Assembly (NCBI GenBank): GCA_014380365.1
Contig: JACMJZ010000034.1
Location: 87,504 to 151,503 of the forward strand
Length of the DNA stretch: 64,000 bases
Direction: 5' to 3'
DNA from: Pyrinomonadaceae bacterium
GTDB taxonomy: Bacteria > Acidobacteriota > Blastocatellia > Pyrinomonadales > Pyrinomonadaceae
A program made the position numbers and the translations under genes. Position 1 is the stretch's first letter; every line of letters starts with the position of its first letter. The notes beneath the pieces were generated by a model. The model did no database searches. It saw only the letters and a program-made list of their open reading frames with translations, and was not told the DNA's origin. This document shows, one piece after another, positions 9,422 through 17,874 of this stretch.

Positions 9422-10255
9422 TCATCGGTGCAGTAGCCCGACCGTCTGCAGGAGCTCCGCCACTTCGTCCCTCTTATTCTCGATGGCCCAAGCCGCTGCG
9501 GTTCTGCCTTTGTTGTCCTTGAGCGAAGCGTCCGCCCCCTTTTCCAGGAGCACGCGCGCCGCGTCCTCGTGGCCGAAAACGGCAGCCCACATCAGGGGCG
9601 TTCCTCCCGCCTTGTTCTTGACGTTTGGATTTGCACCCTTTCCGAGCACCATCCGCAGAACATTCACATTGCCGCGCTGCGCCGCGCTGTGAAGTGCGGT
9701 GTCGCCGTCGCTATCTTGCAGGTCGACGCTTGCGCCGCGCTCTAAGACCTTTCGTACCATGTCTTCGCGATCGCGCGCGGTATAACGCATTAAGACAGTC
9801 AGGCCGTTTACGCCCTGGGCATTCAAGTTGATATCGTGGCGGGCCAGGATCAACTCCGCGACCTCATCGTGCGGACTTTCGAGCGCGCGCAGCACCGCGG
9901 TGTAACCGCTTCGATCCTTCGCATTAACGTTAGCCCCGCCGTTCAAGAGTGCCCTGACAATCTCGATGTCGCCATGCGCAGCCGCCGAAATGAGCGGCGT
10001 ACCGAGACTGTTCTGATCCTTGGTATTTGGGTTCATCCCGGCGGCGAGAAAAGCGTTAACCGCAGCTGCGTCATTCGCTTTGGCGGCGGCCAAGAATGAA
10101 GCTTCGTCATAATTGTAGCCGCGCAACTTCAAGAATTGTTTCGCGGTGCCGGCGTTGAGTCTTGGCGGTTCGGTCGGCGCGCAACTGGTTAGACTGAGCA
10201 GGACGCCGCACAGAAGACAAAGCGCAAAAACCATTGTGTTTCTGTTTCTCGGCAT
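9422..10255 (-). CDS. Ankyrin-repeat lipoprotein
   Basis: A 277-residue protein with a lipoprotein signal (CLLCGVLLSLTSCAP; lipobox LTSC, Cys about 25) and about six ankyrin repeats from residue 60 (for example GTPLISAAAHGDIEIVRALL, DTALHSAAQRGNVNVLRMVL, TPLMWAAVFGHEDAARVLLE). Ankyrin arrays bind proteins; no catalytic domain is present. It is probably anchored to a membrane facing the periplasm. It is 36 bp upstream of the S9 peptidase gene on the same strand and may be cotranscribed with it. Confidence 0.88.
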   Translation of the reverse strand: MPRNRNTMVFALCLLCGVLLSLTSCAPTEPPRLNAGTAKQFLKLRGYNYDEASFLAAAKANDAAAVNAFLAAGMNPNTKDQNSLGTPLISAAAHGDIEIVRALLNGGANVNAKDRSGYTAVLRALESPHDEVAELILARHDINLNAQGVNGLTVLMRYTARDREDMVRKVLERGASVDLQDSDGDTALHSAAQRGNVNVLRMVLGKGANPNVKNKAGGTPLMWAAVFGHEDAARVLLEKGADASLKDNKGRTAAAWAIENKRDEVAELLQTVGLLHR

Positions 10256-10304
10256 GCTTTCAGTTTCACCGTTTCAAGTTATTGCCAAAGGCTGGAGCCC
10301 TCCC

Positions 10305-10988
10305 TTACGGTCGGGCTTCTGCTTTTTTACACGCAGCTACCACCGCACGATTGATCCGCACCGGCTTGTCAGGCTTTTCCCCTTGAAGCTCGGCTCGATT
10401 GATCGTGTCAGCAATCTCGATGCCCTTCGTTACTCTGCCAAACGCCGAAAACTTTCCGTCGAGGTGTTGGCCCTCGCCCACGAGAATGAAGAAGTTCGTG
10501 GTTGCGCTGTTCGGTTCTTCGGGGCGCGCCATGGAGACGATGCCGCGAACGTGCCTTACCAAGCCGGGTTCGTCCGGCAGCTTTCGTGCCATCCGCTTCG
10601 ACAACTCCACGCCCCACCTCTCGCTGGTTGAAAGGTTGCCGCCCTGAATCACAAAGCCTTTGACCACCCGGCTGAAGGTGGTCGTATCGAGGGCGCGGGT
10701 AGCAGCGAGATTTAGAAAACTGCGGACACTCTCCGGCGCAACCTCGGGAATGAATTCTATTTCAATCGAACCCAAATCAGTTTCGAGGCTAACGCACTGC
10801 GCGCGCATCTTCTCGACCGACGCCCCATCAAAAGGCTCCGCTGTGGCGGCTCGTTCGGCGGGTCTGGCGTTAGCCTTTTTCGCCGCGTCAGTTGGGTGAC
10901 CAGATTGCGCGTTGGCGGCAACAGCAAAGGCGAAGCTGGTGCCCAGTACCAGAATGAAGTTCAGTCGATACTTCGAAAAGTTAGTCAT
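10305..10988 (-). CDS. Exported cyclophilin-type peptidyl-prolyl isomerase
   Basis: A 227-residue PPIase that isomerises Xaa-Pro bonds in exported proteins. The start at 10988 gives a clean signal peptide (NFILVLGTSFAFAVAANAQS); the longer frame from 11039 adds 17 residues before it. The cyclophilin core runs from about SLETDLGSIEIEF through FSRVVKGFVIQGGN (active-site Arg and Gln), NSATTNFFILVGEG and HLDGKFSAFGRV. It lies downstream of the ankyrin gene's start on the same strand and 52 bp from the next upstream gene. Confidence 0.9.
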   Translation of the reverse strand: MTNFSKYRLNFILVLGTSFAFAVAANAQSGHPTDAAKKANARPAERAATAEPFDGASVEKMRAQCVSLETDLGSIEIEFIPEVAPESVRSFLNLAATRALDTTTFSRVVKGFVIQGGNLSTSERWGVELSKRMARKLPDEPGLVRHVRGIVSMARPEEPNSATTNFFILVGEGQHLDGKFSAFGRVTKGIEIADTINRAELQGEKPDKPVRINRAVVAACKKAEARP

Positions 10989-11039
10989 GAACTCTTGTTC
11001 GCCGATAACTCGGTTTACACGGCTCAACCGCAGTCGCAC

Positions 11040-11822
11040 TCACACCATTCGCGCCGCCGACAACCACTGTCCGCCGTCTACCACTAACATCGCCCCATTG
11101 ATAAAACTGGCCGCATCCGAACAGAGAAACACAGCGGCCGTTTCGATGTCTTTGATTCGTCCAAATCGTCCCAGCGGAATATTCTTCCGCAGTTTCTCTT
11201 TAATCGGCTCAGGCACCAGGCGCTTCATGCCTTCTGTATCTTCAATCGGCCCCGGCGCAATTCCGTTCACGCGGATGCCGTAGCGTCCCCACTCGACCGC
11301 GAGGTTGCGCGTCAGCGCATCAACCCCAGCCTTCGCAGCCGAAACGTGGAGTTGCATCGGCGTCCCAAGGTAATGGAGCGTAGCGCTGATGTTCAGTATC
11401 TGGCCGCGATGCTCCTTCAGTTGGGCGAACGCCGCGCGGCACACGTTGAATGTTCCCTTGAGATCGATATCCACCACAGTCCCAAAACCATTTGGGGACA
11501 ACTGCTCAGCCGGGACCAGGAAATTTCCGGCGGCGCCGTTAACGACGATGTCGATCTTTCCAAATTGAGCAACGGTCGCGGCAATCGCCCGCTCCACCTC
11601 TTCGGGATTGCGCACGTCCGCGGCGACAGCAAACGCTTTGCCGCCATTCTCGTTTATCGCCGCCGCGGCCGGTTCAAGGTGCTCCAGCTTGCGACTAACC
11701 AACGCAACGCTCGCGCCAGCTTCGGCTAGCGCGCGAGCGACGCCGCCGGTGATGCCGGTGCCCCCGCCGGTTACGAAAGCGACGTGATCGTTAAGAAGTC
11801 CGTCTACGAAGATGTTGGTCAT
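11040..11822 (-). CDS. Short-chain dehydrogenase, 2,4-dienoyl-CoA reductase (DECR) type
   Basis: A 260-residue NAD(P)H-dependent reductase. The cofactor loop is TGGGTGITGG near residue 18, with NGAAGNF at the usual NAG position. The active-site region reads ISATLHYLGTPMQLHVSAAK: the classical SDR Tyr four residues before Lys is absent (His-Val-Ser-Ala-Ala-Lys). This same arrangement is characteristic of peroxisomal DECR2 and bacterial 2,4-dienoyl-CoA reductases, which use another residue. It is expected to help beta-oxidation of unsaturated fatty acids. LAVEWGRYGIRVNGIAPGPI is typical. Start is the ATG at 11822. Confidence 0.88.
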   Translation of the reverse strand: MTNIFVDGLLNDHVAFVTGGGTGITGGVARALAEAGASVALVSRKLEHLEPAAAAINENGGKAFAVAADVRNPEEVERAIAATVAQFGKIDIVVNGAAGNFLVPAEQLSPNGFGTVVDIDLKGTFNVCRAAFAQLKEHRGQILNISATLHYLGTPMQLHVSAAKAGVDALTRNLAVEWGRYGIRVNGIAPGPIEDTEGMKRLVPEPIKEKLRKNIPLGRFGRIKDIETAAVFLCSDAASFINGAMLVVDGGQWLSAARMV

Positions 11823-11866
11823 ATTCTCATGGAGCCCGAACTATGAATTGTTGTTCGCGCCTGACG

Positions 11867-11900
11867 GCGCTCATTGCAGGCAAGATGCCTGCGCTCCCAG
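11867..11900. repeat. Short palindromic repeat
   Basis: A palindrome GCAGGCAAGATGCCTGC flanked by related GCGCTC words, in the gap between two reverse-strand genes. It is of the same style as the other intergenic palindromes in the window. Confidence 0.6.
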
Positions 11901-11916
11901 CCAACCGCGTTCACGG

Positions 11917-13827
11917 CTAGCCACCGGCGATGAATGGGCGTGACTGGACGATGTAGATCTGACCCTTCATGTAGGCCCACTCGATGTCCTGCTCGCGGTT
12001 GCTGAAGACACGCCTGATTGAAGTCGCCGCGCGCACCAGCCGTCGCACCACATCATCGTTTAAGACTACTCGCTCGCCAGTGATCGCAACTTCCTTAACG
12101 CCGCCTCGTTCGTCAAACGTCAGCAGACTGTCTTCGTCCGAACGCGTCAACACCTGAATCGCATTGGCGCGCTGGCGGAAAATGATCTGCTCTGCGACGC
12201 GCTTCCCTTCGACTACCTTGATTCCCAGACCGCGTTTTGCGCTGATGTAGATGGCTTCCTTGTTGTCCTTGTCGAAAGGGTCGGCGGTGATCATTACTCC
12301 CGAACTCTCGGAATTGATCCCTTCCTGAATCAGCACGGCCATGAAAATCTTCGAGTGGTCAACCGACGCACGCTCGCGCGCCTCGTAGGCTTCGAAATTC
12401 CAGAGCGACGCCCAGACGGTCTTGATTGCGTCAATGAGTTGCTGATCGCCGCGAACGTTGGGAACGGTGTTGTATAACCCGGCCCCGCTAAACTTCGGCA
12501 AGTCTTCGGAGTTTGACGAACTGCGGACAAACAGTCCCTTGCCGGCAAACTGCTGCGCCACGCGCTTCAAAATCTTCGCCCGCAACGCGTCGTCAAACTT
12601 CGCTTGCTGCACGCGCTCGCGCAACTCAACCAGCCTTGCGCGCCGGTAGGGAGGATCGTGCACAAACTTCTGATCGTTTAGCAACGTGTAGATCGCATCG
12701 TCAAGCTTGTTGGCTTTCAGAAACTGGTCGTAGTAAAAAAAAGGAATAGTGAACCCATCCGGCACGGCGATGCCGGCCAGTCGCGCGTTCATCACTTCAC
12801 CGAGGTTCGCGGACTTGCCGCCAAAGGCGATAGTCATGCGCGCCCGCTGTTGGGCCAGACCCAGCAGGCGCGTCTCCGACAGATCAAATCTCGGCTTCAT
12901 GACATCGAGACGTTGCGCCAGCCGGCGTTGATACTCCCGCAGTTGATCGACGTCAGCTCGCTTGATCGCATACGCATCGCGCTTCGCGTCAAACGTTACC
13001 CACCATCCGTCGTACTGTTTCAGCAGCGTGGTCGCATTTTTGATGTAGGCGTTGGGTACGCCCCAGCCTTTGGCCAGCAGGTTGATGTGCGAAAGCGGGG
13101 TTGAAGGTTGCGATGTGATTATGCCGGCCACCGGCGGCAGATGAATCGGCACCTCGTCGAGCACCAGTATTTCGTTGGAACCTATCTCGACGTGATCGTC
13201 GAGTTTGGTGATGACATGAATGCGGCCGATGCCTTTGGCAACGTTCAACGCTTGATACGATTGCTCCCGCGCGATGTCACTCTGTAAAACGCGCTGAAGT
13301 CCGGCAACGCCCCGCGACTCTTCCTCTTGTCGAAGCGAATTAGGTTTGTAGGCGACGGGGGCGAAAAAGCTAGCATTGATGATGTCGGCGGTGAGCTTCA
13401 CCTGGTAGAGCGGAATCAGGGTGCCTTCCCAGAATTCAAACGTCCAGCGCTTAATCGGAGTTTGATAGGCAAGCGAGCCGAGGATGAAACGGCGGTTCTC
13501 TTTGAGATAGTTGTTGTCGAAAAACTCCTTGCCGCGCTCGAGCGACAGGTAAGTTCCATTCACGAAGTCTTTGTGGAACGCATATTTTTTCGTGTTGACG
13601 TAATAGATCTTGTTCTTGTCCTTGCGGTCGATGACGAACAACAGATGCGGCAGCGCATACGGTGTGTTTTGATCGTAGGTCACGGCGAGTGAATCAAACT
13701 CGGCCTGCGATCTGATTGCGCCAAGCGAGCGTGGCGCGCTGGTTTGCGCGAACACGTGTTTGGACACAGCGCCCAAGGAAAACAAGACCAACATCAAAGC
13801 CACTAAGCATTTACTTCTGAAAACCAT
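11917..13827 (-). CDS. Exported PEP/pyruvate-binding domain protein (PPDK N-terminal type)
   Basis: A 636-residue protein with a signal peptide (CLVALMLVLFSLGAVSKHVFAQ). The C-terminal half is the ATP-grasp PEP/pyruvate-binding domain of pyruvate phosphate dikinase and PEP synthase: FGGKSANLGEVMNARLAGIAVPDGF, RSSSNSEDLPKFSGAGLYNTV and the closing DIEWAYMKGQIYIVQSRPF. The phosphohistidine swivelling domain and the PEP TIM barrel are missing. The N-terminal half (about 35-330) is not recognised, though VAGIITSQPSTPLSHINLLA resembles the TxxSH phosphohistidine motif placed ahead of the ATP-grasp instead of behind it. A signal peptide on such a domain is odd, since ATP is scarce in the periplasm; the function is unknown. 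Confidence 0.85.
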   Translation of the reverse strand: MVFRSKCLVALMLVLFSLGAVSKHVFAQTSAPRSLGAIRSQAEFDSLAVTYDQNTPYALPHLLFVIDRKDKNKIYYVNTKKYAFHKDFVNGTYLSLERGKEFFDNNYLKENRRFILGSLAYQTPIKRWTFEFWEGTLIPLYQVKLTADIINASFFAPVAYKPNSLRQEEESRGVAGLQRVLQSDIAREQSYQALNVAKGIGRIHVITKLDDHVEIGSNEILVLDEVPIHLPPVAGIITSQPSTPLSHINLLAKGWGVPNAYIKNATTLLKQYDGWWVTFDAKRDAYAIKRADVDQLREYQRRLAQRLDVMKPRFDLSETRLLGLAQQRARMTIAFGGKSANLGEVMNARLAGIAVPDGFTIPFFYYDQFLKANKLDDAIYTLLNDQKFVHDPPYRRARLVELRERVQQAKFDDALRAKILKRVAQQFAGKGLFVRSSSNSEDLPKFSGAGLYNTVPNVRGDQQLIDAIKTVWASLWNFEAYEARERASVDHSKIFMAVLIQEGINSESSGVMITADPFDKDNKEAIYISAKRGLGIKVVEGKRVAEQIIFRQRANAIQVLTRSDEDSLLTFDERGGVKEVAITGERVVLNDDVVRRLVRAATSIRRVFSNREQDIEWAYMKGQIYIVQSRPFIAGG

Positions 13828-13873
13828 TCGAACAACTCCTTGACCATAAGGTACTGCTGCGCTTAAAGCCGGA

Positions 13874-13938
13874 AGTTTAGAATACAGCCTTCAGGCTGCT
13901 GATTCGCAACATGCAAGCTAAAGCTTGTACTCTAAACT
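13874..13938. repeat. Inverted repeat with nested palindromes
   Basis: AGTTTAGAATACA (13874-13886) and TGTACTCTAAACT (13926-13938) pair at 12 of 13 positions. Inside are the palindromes GCCTTCAGGC and AGCTAAAGCT. It begins just after the decarboxylase stop and could also end its transcript. Confidence 0.8.
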
Positions 13939-13941
13939 GCT

Positions 13942-15384
13942 CTATTCCAGTTCGGCGCTTTTGCGCTCGAGCAATTCTACCAAATCATCGATGTGACGGC
14001 GCTCCGTAAGAAAGCTATTAATATTTGCCCGCAACGCTCGTCGCCCTTTGAGCACGGTGGTTGTAATCCAGGCTTCGCCGCTCTGCTCGATCTCCTGTTG
14101 CAACCGCTGCTGCAAACGGTCCTGTTCGATGCCGGCGATATTCGTCATTACCTCAGGCAAAAATTTGAAACAACAAACAGCAGTTTCAACCATGCCGACC
14201 GTCTTGAAGTCGGTTAACTGATCGATGCGACTTGCCAGGTACTCGGTTAGTTCAATCTGACGCTCGACAACACTCGCGTAACCCTTCCGGCCCATAAACT
14301 TCATTGCCATCCAAAGTTTGAGCGAATTAAACCGGCGGGTGCCCAGCTGTCCATAGCGAAAGAAGTCAAACTCGACATCAGCGCCGCCGCGATCCTCATC
14401 TAGATATTCCGGCGTGATATCAAACGCATCTCGCAAAACGCGCCCACCTTCACGCACCAACACAGCGCCGCAGGCAAACGGGACAAACATCCACTTATGC
14501 GGATCGAAAGTAATCGAATCAGCCAGCGCGATGCCAAGCAGTTTGTGCCCATGCTTTTCTGAGAAGGCCATCGTGCCGCCGTAAGCAGCATCCACGTGAT
14601 ACCAGCAATTGTTCTCTCGCGCTATCTCGGCTAACTCAGGCAGCGGATCGACCACGCCGGTGGAGGTTGTGCCGGCAATGCCGACGACGCAGCACGGCAC
14701 ACAGCCCGCGTCGCGATCGGACTCAATCTGCTTTCGTAACGCATCTGGGCGAATGTGAAACCCGTCGTCAGTTTCGATCTTGCGCAAACTCGTCCGGCCC
14801 AATCCGAGAATGTCCAAACTTCGCTCGATGGAAAAGTGCGCTTGCTCAGATGCGTAAACAGTCAGATCACCCGGCGCCGATCTCAGGCCACGTTCGGTGG
14901 CCGCCGCATGCGCGTGGTCGCGTGCACACTTGAGCGCAATCAGATTTGCTTCGGTGCCGCCGCTGGCGAGCGTGCCAAAGCTGGTGTCGTCGTAACCAAC
15001 CAATTCGCACAGCCAACGAATCACGCGCGCCTCGATCAACGCCGATGTCGGACCATTGCGCCAGGCGCCCGCATTCTGATTTAGAGTTGACGCGAGCGCG
15101 TCCGCCCACACTCCAATTGGTAGCGGCGTCGGATTAAACTGGCCGTAATAGCGCGGGCTGGGAACGTTCATCGCGTGCGCCATCACATCCTTTTTGAACT
15201 GTTCGAGGATCGCTTCAGACGGGATTCCCTGCTCCGGGAAGTGTTCGTCAAATAGCTTCTCCAGGTCGTGAGGCGTGGCTTCGGAGGCAACCGGGGTCGA
15301 ATCCAGACGGCTCGCGTATTCAGAGATGATGGCCGTCACCTCGCGACCGAGCCGCTCGTGTTGTTTTGCCAGGTCATCGATCAC
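13942..15384 (-). CDS. PLP-dependent group II amino-acid decarboxylase
   Basis: A 480-residue pyridoxal-phosphate enzyme of the aromatic-L-amino-acid/glutamate decarboxylase group. Typical stretches are SPRYYGQFNPTPLPIGVWAD, LASGGTEANLIALKCARDHA, VVGIAGTTSTGVVDPL, YHVDAAYGGTMAF and the PLP lysine in DPHKWMFVPF. GALVVREGG follows. The exact amino acid decarboxylated (Tyr, Trp, dopa, Glu or Asp) cannot be set from sequence alone. No start-proximal ribosome site is obvious. A palindromic repeat follows the gene and a second, different one precedes it. Confidence 0.9.
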   Translation of the reverse strand: MIDDLAKQHERLGREVTAIISEYASRLDSTPVASEATPHDLEKLFDEHFPEQGIPSEAILEQFKKDVMAHAMNVPSPRYYGQFNPTPLPIGVWADALASTLNQNAGAWRNGPTSALIEARVIRWLCELVGYDDTSFGTLASGGTEANLIALKCARDHAHAAATERGLRSAPGDLTVYASEQAHFSIERSLDILGLGRTSLRKIETDDGFHIRPDALRKQIESDRDAGCVPCCVVGIAGTTSTGVVDPLPELAEIARENNCWYHVDAAYGGTMAFSEKHGHKLLGIALADSITFDPHKWMFVPFACGAVLVREGGRVLRDAFDITPEYLDEDRGGADVEFDFFRYGQLGTRRFNSLKLWMAMKFMGRKGYASVVERQIELTEYLASRIDQLTDFKTVGMVETAVCCFKFLPEVMTNIAGIEQDRLQQRLQQEIEQSGEAWITTTVLKGRRALRANINSFLTERRHIDDLVELLERKSAELE

Positions 15385-15472
15385 GAGGAAAGAATCTCAC
15401 GTGCCGCCGCAAACGAGCAAAGAGCCGAGCCTGTGCCTACCACCTGCCACGGCCAGTGTGAAAACCATGAAA

Positions 15473-15628
15473 GCGCTGAAGGCGCGAAATAGAATGTGTC
15501 GACCAAAGATAGTAAAGTGTGTGCGCTGCCTCCAACATCATTTCGCGCCTTCAGCGCTACGAGGCTTTAACTGGTTACCAACCTGGGCCGATGGCCCAGG
15601 CTATTTTATTTCGCGCCCTTGGCGCTGT
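15473..15628. repeat. Compound palindromic repeat overlapping the upstream frame of rsmG
   Basis: An 18-bp perfect inverted repeat (GCGCTGAAGGCGCGAAAT at 15473-15490, its complement at 15540-15557), then a palindrome CCTGGGCCgatGGCCCAGG at 15582-15600, then a third half-copy starting about 15609. The frame of rsmG stays open through it, so automated calling would add about 43 spurious residues to the protein. Confidence 0.85.
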
Positions 15629-15647
15629 GAACCGCAGGCCCCAACAC

Positions 15648-16322
15648 TTGAACGACACAGACTTCGCCGCCCAGCTAAATGAGTTTCGCTCCGCCCTTGA
15701 AGCCAACGCGCAAACCTACGGCCTCTCACTCAACGCGGAATCGCTCGCGGGGTTATTAAAGTATTACGAACTACTCAGCGCCTGGAACGCGCGCTTGCAT
15801 CTGGTTGCGCCCACTTCGCCGCGCGATTTCGCCACCAGACATATTCTCGAATCGCTCGTTTTGCTCCCCCACTTGCCGCCGGGCGCCGCCGTCGCGGACA
15901 TCGGCTCGGGCGCGGGCCTGCCGATCATTCCGTGTCTCATCGTCAGGCCTGACCTTCATGCTGTGCTGATCGAAGCGTCGCCAAAGAAGGCAGTGTTTCT
16001 CAGCGAAGCTCTTCGTGAGGTCCTGGAGCAAACGGTTAGCTCGGGGAAACTCACGCGGGCCACCGTCGTTGCGAAACGATTTGAGGACATTGCGGCGCCT
16101 GCAGTTGATTTCATAACTTGCCGCGCGCTGGAGCGTTTCGAAGAGACGGTTCCAAAGCTGATCGAGTGGGCGCCGAAGAATTCCACGCTCCTGCTGTTTG
16201 GAGGAGAAGGATTGCAAGAAAGGATCGAAGCTTCAGGCCTTGCGGTGAGCGCCAGCCTGATTCCGAATTCTCAACGACGGTTCCTCTTCCTAGTCAGAAA
16301 AACCCGCGAGGTCTCGTCATAA
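15648..16322 (+). CDS. rsmG: 16S rRNA (guanine527-N7)-methyltransferase
   Basis: SAM-dependent methyltransferase (RsmG/GidB) that modifies G527 of 16S rRNA. Key motifs are YYELLSAWNARLHLVAP, ATRHILESLVLLPHLPPG, VADIGSGAGLPIIPCLIVRPD (SAM loop) and FITCRALERFEETVPKL. The frame extends upstream to 15519, but that part is a palindromic repeat. The TTG at 15648 (LNDTDFAAQLNEFRSAL) gives 224 residues, the normal family size; ATG at 15591 would give 243. No strong Shine-Dalgarno separates the two. There is no gidA partner nearby. Confidence 0.9.
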   Translation: MNDTDFAAQLNEFRSALEANAQTYGLSLNAESLAGLLKYYELLSAWNARLHLVAPTSPRDFATRHILESLVLLPHLPPGAAVADIGSGAGLPIIPCLIVRPDLHAVLIEASPKKAVFLSEALREVLEQTVSSGKLTRATVVAKRFEDIAAPAVDFITCRALERFEETVPKLIEWAPKNSTLLLFGGEGLQERIEASGLAVSASLIPNSQRRFLFLVRKTREVSS

Positions 16323-16369
16323 TTATCTGTAGGGCGGCACTCCGTGGCCGCCCCTCTTCCCGAATCCGC

Positions 16370-16759
16370 TCAACTCTCCAAATCCATGCTGTACGCGAGC
16401 GCCATCAGCCACTTGCCATCGCGCAGCGCAAACACGTCGGTGAACGCTACCGAGCTGATTCCCTTTACGTCGTCACCTTGTCGCCACTCAGCATGCTGCA
16501 CTCCGGTCAGCACCGCGACCTCACCATAGACATCAACCCTCTGATGCTCACCCCTGATGGAGACAACTTCCACTGGCATCGCGCTGATGCTCCGCAGGAA
16601 GTCGTCCTTCCCCGACTCCGATCCATTCGAAGTCCGATGGACGAAGTCCTCGGACAGAAAGCTGCCCAACAATTCAACGTCTTTGCGTTGGATGGCTGTA
16701 AAGACTTTCTGCTCAATCCCAAGAACTATTTGCTCGATGTCCCCTTCAATATCGCTCAT
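16370..16759 (-). CDS. SnoaL/DUF4440-like small protein
   Basis: A 129-residue cone-fold protein of the NTF2/SnoaL/DUF4440 type: an N-terminal helix (IEQIVLGIEQKVFTAIQRKD), then FLSEDFVHRTSNG, GKDDFLRSI, VEVVSIRGEHQRVDVYGEVAVLTG and FTDVFALRDGKWLMALAYSM. Members are small-molecule-binding or isomerase-like proteins; no function is assigned here. The start at 16759 is chosen because its ATG overlaps the upstream gene's TGA as ATGA, indicating translational coupling. It is the last gene of a three-gene set. Confidence 0.8.
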   Translation of the reverse strand: MSDIEGDIEQIVLGIEQKVFTAIQRKDVELLGSFLSEDFVHRTSNGSESGKDDFLRSISAMPVEVVSIRGEHQRVDVYGEVAVLTGVQHAEWRQGDDVKGISSVAFTDVFALRDGKWLMALAYSMDLES

Positions 16760-17133
16760 CGCATACCCAACCATACCAGCACCGCAATCAACAGAAAGAC
16801 CACCCAAGACAGATGACGCCCGCGCGAACCTATCAATGCAACCACGGCACTCGCCAGAAACGTCACGGCAATTGCCGTGGAAAATCTTCGTGCAGTAGCA
16901 TCAAGCGGGAAAGAGGCAACTATCAGAAGCAAGGCTGCGGCGCCGAACAACGCGACGGTCGTAATATGCCACGCAAACCGCAACGTGCGTTTAGTGAACT
17001 CATCACTTCCAAATAGATGTGGGATGTCCGCGCGCCGGAAGAGGCGCATTAAGATATAACGCTCACCCAACCAGGAGTGAGCCAGACCGATTGCGAATGC
17101 GAGCATCGCCGCGGTGACGAAATAGAAGTTCAT
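16756..17133 (-). CDS. Small membrane protein, four helices
   Basis: A 125-residue integral membrane protein with about four hydrophobic segments: FYFVTAAMLAFAIGLAHSWLG, the stretch around ITTVALFGAAALLLIVASF, STAIAVTFLASAVVALIG and LSWVVFLLIAVLVWLGM. A GERYIL-LFRRADIP loop follows the first helix. It overlaps its neighbours by ATGA at both ends (16756-16759 and 17130-17133), so all three genes are translationally coupled. The family is not recognised. Confidence 0.8.
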   Translation of the reverse strand: MNFYFVTAAMLAFAIGLAHSWLGERYILMRLFRRADIPHLFGSDEFTKRTLRFAWHITTVALFGAAALLLIVASFPLDATARRFSTAIAVTFLASAVVALIGSRGRHLSWVVFLLIAVLVWLGMR

Positions 17134-17843
17134 GTCGTCACTTCAACAGTCACTGGCGCGGTGCTGCCGAGGTTTCCGTTCATTTCGGTGGCCACAATAC
17201 TGACTTCATAGTTTCCGGGGTTCGGAAAGATATACGACGTCGAAAACATACTGGGAACGCCCGTGTAACTCATCGTTAGAGTCTGGACTTCTGCTCCATT
17301 GCTGATGGTGGCCTGTACGTTGAAATTGCCGGCGGGCCAGAACAGGTTATCAATCAAGCAGCCGCACATCATGCGCACCTGAGCTGTAATGGTCGTGGAC
17401 GTGCCTGCGACAATGGAACCTCCGGTCGCCGGTTCGGTCAAGGCAGTCAACAAACCCTGTAAGACCAGCACCACAGCCATCGCGCCGGTGAGCGGCACGT
17501 TTGGCAGCACCAACCGATCGCAGGAAGCCGAAATGCGAGTATCTGCCACCGAGGTCGCCACGAAGGTCAGTACCGTGGGTTCGGTCAGCGGAACTTCAAA
17601 GGTGAATGCCGTCGCCTCATCGGCGCGCACGGGGTAACCCCAGGGGTAGGGCTGGCCCATGATCAGGGCCGTCACGCCGGAGCCATCGGTGTTTTCCACC
17701 AGCCCCTGATTGGCCAGGCCAGACGCCAAAGGCGTGTCGGGATCCGTTCCGTAAACGTCAACTTGGGCAAAACCAACGTGCTGGCCGATGAACTTACCTC
17801 CGAGGGCCAGAACTCGTACAGATATTTGGGTGGTGGCGGTCAT
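17130..17843 (-). CDS. Hypothetical beta-rich protein, first gene of a coupled operon
   Basis: A 237-residue protein with a good ribosome site (AAGGAG, six bases before ATG). It has no signal peptide. The N-terminal part (RVLALGGKFIGQHVGFAQVDVYG) and the closing GNYEVSIVATEMNGNLGSTAPVTVEV look like beta-sandwich (Ig or CNA-B like) domains. Cysteines occur in ASCDRL and MMCGCL. The stop overlaps the next gene's start. I do not recognise a family; a binding or structural role is only a guess from beta content. Confidence 0.65.
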   Translation of the reverse strand: MTATTQISVRVLALGGKFIGQHVGFAQVDVYGTDPDTPLASGLANQGLVENTDGSGVTALIMGQPYPWGYPVRADEATAFTFEVPLTEPTVLTFVATSVADTRISASCDRLVLPNVPLTGAMAVVLVLQGLLTALTEPATGGSIVAGTSTTITAQVRMMCGCLIDNLFWPAGNFNVQATISNGAEVQTLTMSYTGVPSMFSTSYIFPNPGNYEVSIVATEMNGNLGSTAPVTVEVTT

Positions 17844-17874
17844 TGAAATCTCCTTAGTTCAGTAGGTGGCTGGC

